A stretch of 64,000 nucleotides of DNA from Strigops habroptila (lineage: Eukaryota > Chordata > Aves > Psittaciformes > Psittacidae): the NCBI RefSeq assembly GCF_004027225.2, contig NC_044289.2, positions 3,523,761 through 3,587,760 on the forward strand. Reading direction: 5' to 3'. Of the stretch, positions 37,701-48,136 are shown in pieces. Position 1 is the stretch's first letter. Every line of letters begins with the position of its first letter. The notes beneath the pieces are model-generated. The model was not told where the DNA came from. It saw nothing but the letters and a program-made list of their open reading frames with translations, and did not search any database. The position numbers and the translations under genes were made by a program.

Positions 37701-40700
37701 CCCGGCACAGCCCGGCCCTCACCATCCCCCTGGTGAACCCCGGGGGGCAGTTCCACCCCACCCCGCCGCCGCTCCAGCACTACACCTTGGAAGACATTGC
37801 GACCTCCCACCTCTACAGGGACCCCAGCAAGATGCTGGAGCACAGAGAGATTCGGGACAGGCACGGCGCTCTGGGTGAGGAAGCCTGGAGGACTTTTAGT
37901 TGTAGGAGCTGTGAGGTCCAGGAATTGAGCTTTGGCATCAGTCCCTGCTTGGCCACTCGCGCCCAAAGCTGTGTAACACTGGCCGTGTCCTCAGCAGAGG
38001 TTTTGAAGGGAATTCAGAGCGTGGGAGGTTAAAAATGGGAAGATTGAAGCTGTATTTCCCTATATACGTGTAAAGGCTGGAGTCACTGAGGGTAAGGAGG
38101 AAGGACCTGGTGTGTGAGTTGAGTGTGGCCAACCCAGCAGGCAGGAATGGAGGGCAGGGAAGTAGAAAGTACCTTCCCTGAGATCACTAAAGCAGCAGAG
38201 CAGAGCCTGGCCCCCCACCCCATTTCTCCCCAGGGGGCTGTGGGAGGTACACGCTGTGTTTCCAACAGGGCACAAGCTCTGAGCTCCTGTGGGTTTATAA
38301 GGGAGACAGCTCCCAGGTAGGTCAGATCCAGACCTGTGAGTGGATTGTAGCACTTCAGAGACGGTGACACAGATAAGGATAAAAGCACCAGTGTGGAATT
38401 ACCCTTATAGAGCCACCTTCTTGAGATGTGTTTTACAATCCCAGCAATATGTAGCTGGAAATACATCTCTTTGATATCACTTAGGGGCCACCTCCCCTCT
38501 CCAGCACTGAAAGCACTTGGTCCATCTGATCACTCTCGTGGCTGTGGTTTATTGCAGGTCTGAATGGAGGATACCAGGACGAGCTGGTGGACCACCGCTT
38601 AACGGAGAGAGAGTGGGCTGACGAGTGGAAGCATCTTGATCACGTAAGGAACAGGCAGGAGATGTGGGAAGCTCTGTGGGATGCAGCAACCCAGTGATCC
38701 GCCTGCTCCAATTTGTGATTTTCTTGTTGTTGATACCATATCTGGGCTTTCTGAGAGGCTCGTAGAGGAGCAAGCCACCACGAGAAGGTGGATGGTGGGG
38801 AGGGAAGATGGGAGCATCACTCCAGACAATGGCATCTTCCTGGGGTGGTGCCTCCAATTCAGGGCATGACCCTGTGAGCCAGACTGAGCGCACGTTCCTC
38901 CCTGCAGGCACTGAACTGCATCATGGAGATGGTGGAGAAGACGCGGCGCTCCATGGCCGTGCTGCGGCGCTGCCAGGAGGCCGACCGGGAGGAGCTCAAC
39001 TACTGGAAGAGGCGGTGCAGCGAGGCCGAGCCGCGCAAGGCGGGCAGCGACCTGCTCCCCAGGCAGCACAGCCCCAGCAGCTCCGACTCCATCGGCAGCG
39101 GTGAGCCGGGGCAGCCACAGCCTCTTTTTGGTGTCCTCTTATGACAGTATTAGACATAAAGTGTTGATAATAGAGTCAAATTATAGTATGATTTGTGGTG
39201 AAGCGCTGGCACAGGGTGCCCAGAGAAGCTGTGGCTGCCCCATCCCTGGCAGTGTTCAAGGCCAGGTTGGACACAGGGGCTTGGAGCAACCTGCTCTAGT
39301 GGAAGGTGTCCCTGCCCGTGGCAGGGGGTTGGAAGTGGATGAGCATTAAGGTCCCTTCCAACCCAAACCATTCCATGATTCTATAAATTACACACTGAAG
39401 CAACGCAGAACTGTTCTCAATGCTTTGAAGAGAAACAAGTCATTGGACACGCGGAAGCTCCTGGGTGAGCTCCTGGAAGTAGCAGCTTCTGTTAGTGCTG
39501 GGAGAAGAGCATCTTCCTTGTCACTGAGTTGTACTTGCTGACCAAACCGAGCCAAATTTATCCACAGCTGAGAAACTGGGAGGTGAAAAGGCAGGAGAGG
39601 TGGCTGGTTCCAGCTCTCTTCCCCTCCCAGTCTGTCTTGCCTACAGGGTTTAAAATGTCAAGGTCTACTAATTCTTAAAATGCCAAAGACTGCTGTAAGA
39701 GCTACTACCTGACTTATTAATTCTATTTCTGTATCATGAGTCAACTTTACTTTATTAAAGCTGACTATTTTTCACCTCCAGTATGCAGGGGTTTTGACCC
39801 TTATACAAACCCAAGTCTAAAATGCTGCTTTATTCATCTGGATGTGATTCTAATTTCCATCCCAACAAATATGCTGCGAGCCCAAGGGGTGGCTGGGCTG
39901 CGTGATGGCCTGATGAGCACAGCCAGCTTTTAGCCCTTTTGTATTTAAGTCTGTAGTGACTAATACACTTACAGCCCCATGGTGTTAAAGGTGATACCAT
40001 TTCATATTCTTTTTTAATAAATTGGGAACACTGTTGGTGCTTCCTCCCCCTGTGGGACCAAGGGCTGATTGTCAAGCTCCATTCTTGTCATGAGAACTCA
40101 TGGAGTGCTTTCGTTCTTCCCACCAGCCTTGGATATGAATCAGTTTTTGTTCTGAGCCTTCAGAAAGTTACCCTGAAGCCTTAAAAACCAAGGACGCAGG
40201 TAGAGAACAGGATGAGGCTTCTGAAAAGCTTCCCTGTGTGACTGCAGTCTGTGTTCAGGCGCTCGTGTCACCATCCCTATCTGTCATGTTGGCTCTTTGC
40301 AGGCTCGTGGGTGCTGGGGGATGCGTCCACCTCTCGTTTAAGAGGTCTTGCAGGACAGTTTGTCATTTCAAGCCTTTGAATTGCCCCTGGGAGTGGGAAG
40401 TGCTGCGTTTAATGTAAGCTGCTGGTCACATAGGTTGATGCTCAAAGTCTCCGGCCAGTGCAGATGTTTTGGCATATAAACATAGCATAAGCATTGCCTG
40501 TTGTTATAGAGTACCAGGAAATGGGTTATACAGGGTCATAAATTATGCAAGGCACTAATTAAATGTTGTAATTTATCATCTGAGCGTTTGATGAACAGCT
40601 TTAGCTGTAGGAATCCTCTGCTCCGAGTTTGAGCTGGTTGATTCTGCCCTGCCCCACGATGTACCGAGGCACTGCTGGGCACTCAAGCAGCAGCTGGGTG

Positions 40701-43700
40701 AGACGAGGCTTTGCCAACCTTTCCCTGTGTCCCTTATTCCAACAGATTCGTTGCGGGAGTTCAGCAGCAGGTCGGGAACGGGCTACGTCACTGAGGAGAT
40801 CTGGAAAAAAGCTGGTGAGTGTTTGTGAGGAGCTTGGCGAGGGATTCTGCCGCCTCGCCCGAGGTAAACACAGATGCTGCAGCTCTGCTCTGCAGAAACA
40901 GGAGAAGCCCAGCTGCAGGAACACCCCGGGATGTGCACATCTGGCTGCCAACACCCCCGGCCTGGCTTTTCCAAAGGGCTCAGCTCCTTCTGGATGATGC
41001 TGTGGGGATCCCGTGGGGCTGAGCCTGGCGTCGCGGTGCTGGTGCTGCCGCAGGGAACACGGGGCTGCACCTGGGGGTGTCTCGAGGCTCACCCCGCTCC
41101 TGGGGCGGGTGGTGAAGCTGCTCTTTCCTTCCAGAAGAAGCGGTGAACGAGGTGAAGCGCCAGGCCATGTCGGAGGTGCAGAAAGCCGTGGCGGAGGCCG
41201 AGCAGAAGGCATTTGAGATGATTGCCTCCGAGAGGGCGCGCATGGAGCAGACCATTGCGGACGCCAAGCGCCAGGCCACCGAGGATGCTTTCCTAGTGAT
41301 CAATGAACAGGAGGAGTCTACAGAGGTAAGGTGCCAGGGGACGTGCTGGGAGGGGACTTGCAAAGGCTCAGAGTCTCCAGGTCCTGCCTGGCAGTGACTC
41401 GGAGCCTGCAGGTTCTCCATCCCTCTTCCTTTTAGGAGTCTCACTTCAACCAGGAACTCTTTAGTTACTGCATATTACGGGTGCCCTGCCAGGATGCACT
41501 GATAGCATGGAAAAAACCCTTTTGCTTTTGATTTTGCTTGTAGGGGAATCAGCCTAAACAGTGTCTGCACATGAAGGCACAGCTGGGGTCTGTGGCCTGG
41601 ACTTACTGGAGGGGAGACTGAGATGAGCTCTGAGGCAGAAGCTCTTCCCTGTGAGGGTGCTGAGGCGCTGGCACAGACTTTTCCCAGAGAAGCTGTGGCT
41701 GCCCCATCCCTGGCAGTGTTCAAGGCCAGGTTGGACACAGGGGCTTGGAGCAACCTGCTCTAGTGGAAGGTGTCCCTGCCCGTGGCAGGGGGTTGGAACT
41801 GGATGAGCTTTAAGCTCCCTTCAACCCAAACCAGTCTGGGATTCTATGACCCGGTGTGACAACCAGGGATTTCTTGAGATCGAGGGAGATGTGGAAGCAG
41901 AGGGATGCTGCTGGATGCAACTCTCCATTTAGCTCAGAAATCTGCTGTGGGGCACTTGATCCGTGCAGAAAATGAATTGCTGTTTGTGGGCTTTAAAATA
42001 GCGCAGGGTAGAAGCTCGGCTGCAGGTGAAGCTGCATGTACCCGATGGTCTCTACCACACCCCGTGTCGTGTGTATTGTCTGGAATGTGGCTGTTTCACT
42101 GGCTCCCAAAACACAGGCCTGGGCAGTGTGTGGTCACCTCATCTCCAGGCCCCCACAGCTATTGCTACATCGCTCCCATATGTACAGGGGTAGGTGGGAA
42201 GCGTTGGTGCAGGGTGGCCGTCCCTGCTGTGGGGAGCCTTGTAACACCTAATGAGACATTGGACCAGAAGGGGTGACTCTTGGTTTGCCATAGCCAGTGA
42301 CACTGCTGAACAGGTAACTCTTTCTACACCTCGGTCATTCATTACCTGCACTGCTGCTGAGCTGGAAGCTCATGTTAAGCTTTGGAGATCTCAGCCGGGC
42401 TGGGCAAGGAGAACTGCACACATTCCTGCGCCACCACTTCCCATCCACGTGTGGTTTGCTTCTTGTTTTAATTTCCCTGCGTGAATGCAGAGGCTTTATT
42501 TCCACTGAGCAAAAATCGGATGGGAACGTGGAGTTAATGTCAGCTGGGACTGTGCGGGCTGCAAGTCCCATTCCCTCCTCCTGCGGGGCTTCAGTCCGGA
42601 GCTCAGGAAGCTCCGGTCCCCACGCACAGCAGGAACCATGTAAATATTAGGTGTTATTGCAGAGAATTCTCTCTACACTCTGATATTTCCCAGTTAAATC
42701 ACTGGCGGTTCAATGCACCAGTCAGTAAACACATGATGGGAGTGGGTGGAACTGCTCAGGAAGCCATGGAAGAAATGAGACAAGCCGGATTTCTGTGGAG
42801 GGGAATACCAGAGGAGTGTCATCCTCCTCCAGCCATCCCGAGTTGCTGCTGAGCATCCCCCCCCAGCACCCTCCCATGCGAGCCCCAGAGCCCTTTCCTG
42901 AGGGCCATGCTGAAAAGCTGTCATGTATTCTGACACGTGTAACCTCTGAAACACAGTTTAACCCCCCCATTGAAGTGAAAACAGCTGTAACGCAGTGACC
43001 CAGTTTTCCAGCAGTTACCACAGGCTTTGGTAGGGATTTGTGGGTGTGAGTCCTGCTTCTGGAAGCTCGAGCAGCGCTGGGGTCACACTGGCTCTGCAGC
43101 AGCATGTTCCCAACCAGCTCACGTTGGTGCTTTGCCTCCAGCCCATCAATCATCACCAGGAGCTGGTGGCTCCGGGGCAGACCCCGGGAGCAGGGAATCT
43201 CACTGCCCTTTGTACAACAGGGCTGTCCGATGGCACGCAGCATCTCCCACCACCCCCTTCCCTGCTCCAACAGCTCTTTGCTTGCGGGCACCGAAGCGGT
43301 GAGCAGCCAGAGGGGCTGTGCTGAGCAGGATCAGGCTCCGGCCAAGGCTCTTTCTGCATGGGCTGACCTTGCCCTGTGCAGGGTGTGCTGCTGACGCGGT
43401 GCTGCAGCTGCAGGAAAGCTGATCCATGCGCTGCCTCTCGGAGCAGCCGCAGCTCCCAGCGCTCCCATGGAGGCGGCCGGACGGGCTCTGTTCCACTTCC
43501 AGATCGGAGCTCAGGCTCTGCTTCCACCTGGCTTCAAAGGAGCTGTTTTCCCTTTCCAAATTAGCCTGCTCCAGCCTCCTGTGCAGCGAGGCAGGGGGCA
43601 CAGCAAATGGTGCCTGCACAACATGCTGTAATCCCTGCGGAGGTACTTGGCTGGGAGCGAGACCAAAATAGAGCTGCTTAAAACAGGAAATAAAAAGGCC

Positions 43701-44276
43701 GAATAGCAGCATCTGCAGCGTGGTTTTTAGTCCTTGCCTGCTGTTTCCTCTGTGCATTTGGGTGGAGGATGTGACTGGTGCAGTCTGGCAGGCAGGTTTG
43801 GGCAGAGCGGAGGAGTAGGGGTTAGTACCCTTGGCAAAGTAGCAGGAATTAATGGCTTGCTCATGTTAATATTACTAAATCCGGGCCAGAGGGAGGGATG
43901 AACGGTCCCCTCCAGAGCTGCTGAGTCAGCACCGTCCCGCAGCTCTTGGGAACTGAACCCGTTCTGAAGTGTGATGGTGTCTCTGGTCTTGCAGAGCTGC
44001 TGGAACTGCGGTCGCAAAGCCAGCGAGACCTGCAGCGGCTGCAACATCGCCCGGTACTGCGGCTCCTTCTGCCAGCACAAGGACTGGGAGAGGCACCACC
44101 GCATCTGCGGGCAGAGCCTGCACGGCCAGAGCAAGCCCCTGGCTCTGCCCACGGGCCGCTCCGCAGCCAAGAGCCTCGATGGCGTTCCCAGCCCGGCCCT
44201 CGAGAAGACCTCGGCGACCACATCTCGCTCCTCCACCCCGGCATCCGTGACAGCCATAGACACGAACGGGCTCTGA
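28608..44276 (+). CDS. CBFA2T2: CBFA2T2 (MTGR1), ETO/MTG-family transcriptional corepressor; coding exons 2-11
   Basis: Nuclear corepressor scaffold. Members of this family do not bind DNA alone; they bridge DNA-bound factors to NCoR/SMRT and histone deacetylases. Ten exons join in frame: 28608-28751, 33273-33514, 35629-35718, 36849-37030, 37621-37874, 38558-38643, 38908-39100, 40746-40814, 41135-41325, 43995-44276. All internal introns are GT-AG and the phases agree. The joined frame has 576 codons from GCT at 28610, or 568 from the first ATG at 28634. Domains by residue from 28610: NHR1/TAFH about 90-185, NHR2 oligomerisation helix about 308-375, NHR3 about 412-465, MYND zinc finger 485-521 with all eight ligands. 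The C-terminus TAIDTNGL and the [17 protein letters not shown] start match CBFA2T2 as I remember it, rather than the paralogues RUNX1T1 or CBFA2T3. The first coding exon is not identified. Confidence 0.96.
30531..30540 (+). promoter_or_regulatory. CTATAAATAG motif (TATA/MEF2-type) after a GC-rich patch in CBFA2T2 intron 2
   Basis: Exact match to the MEF2 consensus CTAWWWWTAG, also TATA-like. It lies at the right edge of a GC-rich block at about 30230-30530 and about 90 bases before a CR1 copy. No exon was seen downstream. Function is uncertain. Confidence 0.25.
30632..31190 (-). mobile_element. CR1 LINE 3' fragment, long
   Basis: The longest CR1 copy here with the GCTCCAAG variant. It extends past the CTCCAGGCTGCCCCAG segment into the AGCGCAGCAGAGGGGCAGG part of the element. 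Confidence 0.94.
32768..32987 (+). mobile_element. CR1 LINE 3' fragment
   Basis: Sense CR1 from GGAGGTTTAGATTGGAT to CCCTTCCAACCCA. It lies 285 bases upstream of CBFA2T2 exon 3. Confidence 0.92.
33273..33514 (+). CDS. CBFA2T2: CBFA2T2 exon 3 (Ser/Pro linker and start of NHR1/TAFH)
   Basis: The acceptor is TCCTATTTACAG and the donor GTAAGC. It encodes [12 protein letters not shown], a run of seven serines, then [12 protein letters not shown] and the first helices of the TAFH (NHR1) domain, ending LVLALV. In this family the TAFH domain contacts activation-domain peptides. The exon is flanked by CR1 copies in opposite orientation. Confidence 0.95.
34851..34988 (-). mobile_element. CR1 LINE 3' fragment
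   Basis: Antisense CR1 tail truncated at GCCAGGG. The next bases repeat CTTGAACACTG, a small duplication at the break. Confidence 0.92.
35629..35718 (+). CDS. CBFA2T2: CBFA2T2 exon 4 (NHR1/TAFH)
   Basis: Exactly 30 codons in phase 0, encoding [20 protein letters not shown] and then [10 protein letters not shown]. The acceptor is TTTCCTCAG and the donor GTGACA. This is the middle helical segment of the TAFH domain. Confidence 0.95.
36200..36752 (-). mobile_element. CR1 LINE 3' fragment, long, next to CBFA2T2 exon 5
   Basis: Antisense CR1 with the GGGAAAAGTCTGTGCC variant. It ends about 96 bases before exon 5. Confidence 0.94.
36849..37030 (+). CDS. CBFA2T2: CBFA2T2 exon 5 (end of NHR1/TAFH)
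   Basis: The acceptor is TTTTTCAG and the donor GTAAAC. It encodes [19 protein letters not shown], the last TAFH helix, followed by a polar linker ending [11 protein letters not shown]1 copy ends only about 96 bases upstream of the exon. Confidence 0.95.
37621..37874 (+). CDS. CBFA2T2: CBFA2T2 exon 6 (Pro/His-rich linker)
   Basis: The acceptor is GGTTGCAG and the donor GTGAGG. It encodes 84 whole codons including [18 protein letters not shown], a [15 protein letters not shown] segment and [11 protein letters not shown]. It links NHR1 and NHR2 and contains a basic patch (AKR) of the kind seen near nuclear localisation signals. Confidence 0.95.
38558..38643 (+). CDS. CBFA2T2: CBFA2T2 exon 7 (start of NHR2)
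   Basis: The acceptor is ATTGCAG and the donor GTAAGG. It encodes [20 protein letters not shown] then DEWKHLDH, the entry to the NHR2 oligomerisation helix. Confidence 0.95.
38908..39100 (+). CDS. CBFA2T2: CBFA2T2 exon 8 (NHR2 helix)
   Basis: The acceptor is CCCTGCAG and the donor GTGAGC. It encodes [20 protein letters not shown] and [10 protein letters not shown], the amphipathic NHR2 helix that mediates tetramerisation in the family. A Ser-rich linker follows, ending SDSIGS. Confidence 0.95.
39198..39386 (+). mobile_element. CR1 LINE 3' fragment
   Basis: Sense CR1 tail ending CCATTCCATGATTCTATAAA, about 100 bases after CBFA2T2 exon 8. Confidence 0.93.
40746..40814 (+). CDS. CBFA2T2: CBFA2T2 exon 9
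   Basis: A short 69-base exon with acceptor CCAACAG and donor GTGAGT. It encodes [19 protein letters not shown] and KKA, leading into NHR3. It fits both neighbouring phases. Confidence 0.94.
41135..41325 (+). CDS. CBFA2T2: CBFA2T2 exon 10 (NHR3 coiled coil)
   Basis: The acceptor is CCTTCCAG and the donor GTAAGG. It encodes [20 protein letters not shown] and on to [12 protein letters not shown], an Ala/Glu/Lys-rich helix typical of NHR3. Confidence 0.95.
41326..43994 (+). other. CBFA2T2 intron 10
   Basis: 2.7 kb with a sense CR1 at 41605 and a GC-rich stretch at about 43050-43560 that creates long antisense open frames without domain signatures. Confidence 0.8.
41605..41848 (+). mobile_element. 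CR1 LINE 3' fragment
   Basis: Sense CR1 with the ACTTTTCCCAGAG variant, ending GGGATTCTATGA, in CBFA2T2 intron 10. Confidence 0.93.
43995..44276 (+). CDS. CBFA2T2: CBFA2T2 exon 11 (MYND zinc finger and C-terminus)
   Basis: The acceptor is GGTCTTGCAG and the stop is TGA at 44274. It encodes 93 residues. The MYND finger has its eight ligands in C-x2-C-x7-C-x2-C-x5-C-x3-C-x7-H-x3-C spacing. In this family the finger binds NCoR/SMRT. A Ser/Thr/Pro-rich tail ends TAIDTNGL. Confidence 0.96.
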   Translation, partial: SCWNCGRKASETCSGCNIARYCGSFCQHKDWERHHRICGQSLHGQSKPLALPTGRSAAKSLDGVPSPALEKTSATTSRSSTPASVTAIDTNGL

Positions 44277-46302
44277 AGGGGAAGTTTGGGTTCGCTCCAG
44301 TTGAGTAGTTTCCCTGGGGGGGGGTTTTAAGCCAGAAAATACCCCACAGCAACCTGTATCCCGTGACACATCTGACACATCGTGCCGCCTCCTCGGAGCG
44401 CCGGCACTCGGGCTTTGCCATCTCATTCTGCCTTTTCCTGCCGCGGCTCATGAAGAACCTTGCCCACAGCACCTCGGTGCCCATCTCTGTCTGCAGGGAG
44501 AACCAGAGCATCCATCCTTCAGGACTGGAGGGCACTGAGCACTCGCTCGGGGGACCTGGACTCGATGGGGAACTGCCGGCACATGCAGGAGATGCTGAGC
44601 ACGGGGTGAACGATGAGAGCTCCATCCTCATGGGTCAGACGTGCTCAACCTCGTCCCTCAGCTTCCTTTCTTCCACAGTATGCATCCATTCTCCCCTGGC
44701 TCCCAGGCATGGTGTCTCAGATGGCCGTGCTGGCCGGGTGTTGCTGTGAACAGGCCGGAGCTGAGTCCCCAGCAGGAGCATCTTGTCCTCTAGTGCAATG
44801 GCAAAAGCTGAGCCCGCTTCTCCTCTGCCTGCAGGTTGGCAGCTGGTGGTTGCAGAGGGGGAGGAGGGGATTCATCTGCTCTAAACCAAATGTCGGTACC
44901 AGGGAGCTGTGGACAGTCACTTCTGGATGGTTTTAATCCCTTTCAGTGATGGGATGGACGGTTGCGTGTTGCCCTGGTGGGACCTTTGCTGGGGGAGAGC
45001 GTGCAGAGCAAACCTGGATTGGTTGCAGGCAGTTACTGCCCTTCCCACCTGGGTACTGTTACTTTGCTATGCAGAAAGCTTTTGTGTTTCTCACTGCATG
45101 GAAGTTGTTAGTTTGGGAGTTTCTGCCGTTGTTTTGAACCACAGAGATCCTCACAGGACTGTTATTTATGGTCTGGGCTCTCCATACGCCTTGGCCAAAC
45201 TAAACACAGGACTTGGTGTCCTCCTACATCGGTTCTTCCCCCAGCCCTGCAGTGCTGCTCCGACACGGGCTGCGCTCCTCTCCTCATCCCCAGGGATGTG
45301 CCACCACTGCCTCATCCAGCCCTCAGAGCATCCCAAGCATGCAGAGCGAGATCCCACAGGAATGCCATGGCCGGCCCGGGAAGATCCATCACTCAGGATG
45401 TGATGTGGAGGGATTCGGGGCACTGCAAACCCCACAATGGGGCCGTCTGAGGGCACAGTGGGGCTCATCTCAATGCTTCACAGAGGTCCTGAGGTCCTGA
45501 TGGGCTCTGCCCGCTGGGTGCTGCCCCATTCTCCCACCCTGCACACCAACAGGCTCTGGAGAACCATCTATTCAGCAGAGCTGTGTTCTGTGGCTGCTCC
45601 TGGGCTGGAGCCCAATGAGGCGAGTAATTCCCAAATTAGTTTTAATCACTTTTTCAATTGGAGGCGATTAATGGAGATGTGATGGATCATCCCAGAGCTT
45701 ACTGTGATGGAGCTGGCTGCCCGGGGATGAACGAATGACCCTCTGAACCAGCTTTGTCCCTGAGGGAAAGCTGTTCTGGAAGCTGCTGTCATGGGATAGA
45801 GCTGGGTGATTCCTGTGTCTGTGTGGTTTTATCATGCACACAGCTCCTGGGGGCCGGGCAGGAGGATGCTGCGCCCTGGGATGAAGCGCCGTGAGCTGCA
45901 GCAGCCTGGAGACGGTGTCACCCAGCGCGGAGTCCTGCACCCCAGGGGCGGTGGAGGTGGTCGGGTGAGCCCCAAACCACGGCAGCCGCCGTGCACAGGT
46001 CCTGGGAAGCGGCTCTGCCCCTGCCACTGCAGCACAGCTCCCAAGGACCTGCTGTGCCCAGGGCTGGGCACGGAGGAGCACGCGGTGTCGAGCAGCAAAC
46101 GCTTGTGTGAGAGCACCAGGGCAGGGGCTGCCCTTGCACCCTGCTCCCCTCCCGGGGGGCTCAAGGGCTCCCCTGCCCCAAGGGGACACATTGGGAGCAG
46201 CCTCAGGTAAATCACGTCTGGTTGTGACATCCCACCCCTCACCTCTGCCCTGACCCGACCCGAATGCCGTGAGGTGGGATGTGGGAAGAGGAGGAAGGTG
46301 CT

Positions 46303-46310
46303 TGTACATA
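46303..46310 (+). promoter_or_regulatory. Pumilio-type element TGTACATA in CBFA2T2 3'UTR
   Basis: Exact match to the PUF-protein site UGUANAUA on the sense strand of the 3'UTR, about 300 bases before the poly(A) signal. Functional use is inferred only. Confidence 0.45.
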
Positions 46311-46611
46311 GATTGTCTTCCATAATTCTCATGCAACCTTGATGGTGTATTAAGATTAACCCCAATGTACATGGATGAAATACTAACAGTCGTGATTAGA
46401 GCGATTGCTTTTGTTTGACATGGAATGATAAATGTGAACCCCAGACTTGGGCAGACGTTGGGTTGAGGTTTCTCTATTAATTTTTTTTTTGGCATTTAAT
46501 TCTGTAATAGGAATTTGTTACTTCATTCCTGTGCATAACTTATTTAATGTACTGTATAAAGGAACCCAAACTGGTACAGATGTATTTAGTTTGTTCTACT
46601 CCAAAGTAGTC

Positions 46612-46617
46612 AATAAA
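46612..46617 (+). terminator. CBFA2T2: CBFA2T2 poly(A) signal AATAAA
   Basis: Canonical AATAAA in an AT-rich stretch, the first one on the + strand in the AT-rich 3' part after the stop codon. GT/TG-rich sequence follows at about 46640-46675. Cleavage is expected about 15-25 bases downstream. Confidence 0.75.
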
Positions 46618-46635
46618 AAGACTATATTCATCAGA

Positions 46636-47584
46636 AGGGGCAGAGGTTTGCTGCTGTTGGGGGTTCTGGGGGATGCTGCTGGGCCATGGCCTTGGTGGTG
46701 CCCAGGGTGGTGATGCTGCTGCGGGGCCTGGGGGACACAGGAGCAAGGGGGGACAGTGGCTGTTTGGTTGCCTGAGCCATGGGATGGGGTGTGATGGGGT
46801 TACAGTGGCTGCTGTTCCCTGCTCCTCTGCAAGGAGGATCCTCCTGATCCCATCTCTGCATCCACCAAGTCTCCCTCCCTGCACCCCAAACCCAGGGATG
46901 CCTGGGAAACTCCTGCTTGAGCGCAGTGTCCATGGGATGGAGCTGTAGCCCTTCAGCCACATGGTAACTGCATTTTAGTTACTGCACCCATGGACTGGGG
47001 AAGAAACAGGCAGGTATTAGGCAGAAGTTCTTCCCTGTGAGGGTGCTGAGGCGCTGGCACAGACTTTTCCCAGAGAAGCTGTGGCTGCCCCATCCCTGGC
47101 AGTGTTCAAGGCCAGGTTGGACACAGGGGCTTGGAGTGACCTGCCCTAGTGGAAGGTGTCCCTGCCCGTGGCAGGGGGTTGGAACTGGAGGAGCTTTAAG
47201 GTCCCTTCAACCCAAACCAGCCTGTGATTCTATGAAATTAGTGTTTCCAAGGGTGCTGGTGGGAAGCAGCATCCACAGGGAGTGGGAAAAGAGGGGAACA
47301 GGTACCCAGGAGAGCGAGGGTTGGGGGGGTGCCAACACTTACCCTGTGCTGCTGTACCAGCACCTTTCACACCAGCTCGGCAGAGGATCAGCTCCTGCAG
47401 CACCAACGGTGAACCCCCAAGCGGGCACCCCATGGACGGGCTGTGCTCTGCTCCAGCCACAGGCACTTCCCCACTCACCCCCACACCATGAACTCGGCTC
47501 CAGCCCCCTCCTGGCACCGCTGTTGCTGGTTTATGGCAGTGCAGCCGCAGGATGAAGCAAGAGCTCGGAGCCGCGCTCGAGCCC
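46636..47584. other. Short gap between convergent CBFA2T2 and NECAB3 ends
   Basis: About 950 bases between the inferred cleavage sites. It holds one sense CR1 (47013-47236) and otherwise unremarkable GC-rich sequence. Confidence 0.7.
47013..47236 (+). mobile_element. CR1 LINE 3' fragment between CBFA2T2 and NECAB3
   Basis: Sense CR1 with the ACTTTTCCCAGAG variant, ending CCTGTGATTCTATGAA. It lies in the short gap between the two convergent poly(A) signals. Confidence 0.93.
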
Positions 47585-48107
47585 CTGCACTGGGGCAGTG
47601 GTTTATTGGGGACGTGCACAGCCACGGGCACGGCTGGGGGGGCACAAGGCCAGGCTCGCAGCCATTGCAATGGCTGCACGTGGCCAGGGCTGAGCCGTCC
47701 CCCCCCCGCCAGGAATACTCCATTAATGGTTCCTATAAAACACTGTTCACAATGTGCACAAGGCACCGGCCCCATGGGCAGAGCCACTGCCAGGGCTGGG
47801 GAGGCCACAGCCGGGCAGAGCCGTGCCCCCCAGCACGCTGTGGAGCCAGGAGGAAGAGAAGCATGGGGAGGAAGAGGAGGGACACAGCAACCAGCCCTGT
47901 GCTCCCCAGGACCTGACGGCCACCCCGACCACAGCTCCCACTGGTGCCAGTGGGAATGGCTTGGAGAGGGAATAAATAAGATGGAAAGAGGAACAGGGTC
48001 GGGCTGCAGGAGGGGATGAGGGACACGGAGGGGACGAACGTGAGGGCTGTGCTGAGGGCTCCATGTCTGCCACATGCCAGCGGCGTCCTGGAGGCGGCTG
48101 CCCAGGG
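47585..48107 (-). other. NECAB3: NECAB3 3' untranslated region
   Basis: GC-rich sequence between the stop codon and the antisense poly(A) signal at 47602-47607. It contains a C-run at about 47699-47707 on the + strand. The 5' limit is certain; the cleavage point near 47585 is inferred. Confidence 0.7.
47602..47607 (-). terminator. NECAB3: NECAB3 poly(A) signal AATAAA
   Basis: TTTATT on the + strand, AATAAA on the - strand, about 500 bases after the NECAB3 stop codon and the only canonical signal seen before the convergent CBFA2T2 end. Confidence 0.75.
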
Positions 48108-48136
48108 TCAGTTGTTGTTCATGATCCACCAGGATG
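48108..48136 (-). CDS. NECAB3: NECAB3 terminal coding exon
   Basis: The acceptor is CTCCCCAG. It encodes the invariant end ASWWIMNNN and a TGA. A longer overlapping open frame in another phase here is a shadow. Confidence 0.95.

Larger units (their letters stand above)
37031..38907 (+). other. CBFA2T2 introns 5, 6 and 7
   Basis: Short introns of 590, 683 and 264 bases between exons 5 and 8, without CR1 copies. No further feature seen. Confidence 0.8.
39101..41134 (+). other. CBFA2T2 introns 8 and 9
   Basis: Intron 8 has one sense CR1 at 39198 and is then AT-rich. Intron 9 is 320 bases and GC-rich. No extra exon seen. Confidence 0.8.
44277..46635 (+). other. CBFA2T2: CBFA2T2 3' untranslated region
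   Basis: The region runs from the stop codon to just past the AATAAA at 46612, about 2.35 kb. It holds no credible coding frame; the long antisense frames here are shadows of GC-rich sequence. It has a G-run at about 44316-44324 and a Pumilio-type TGTACATA at 46303-46310. The last 400 bases are AT-rich, unlike the GC-rich front half. The exact cleavage site is inferred. Confidence 0.75.

Noticed and set aside
45668..46495. 275-codon - strand open frame
   Set aside because: It lies antisense in the CBFA2T2 3'UTR, with composition-driven openness and no domain.
47230..48129. 299-codon - strand open frame over the NECAB3 end
   Set aside because: It reads the last NECAB3 exon in the wrong phase and continues through the GC-rich 3'UTR; the true frame ends ASWWIMNNN.
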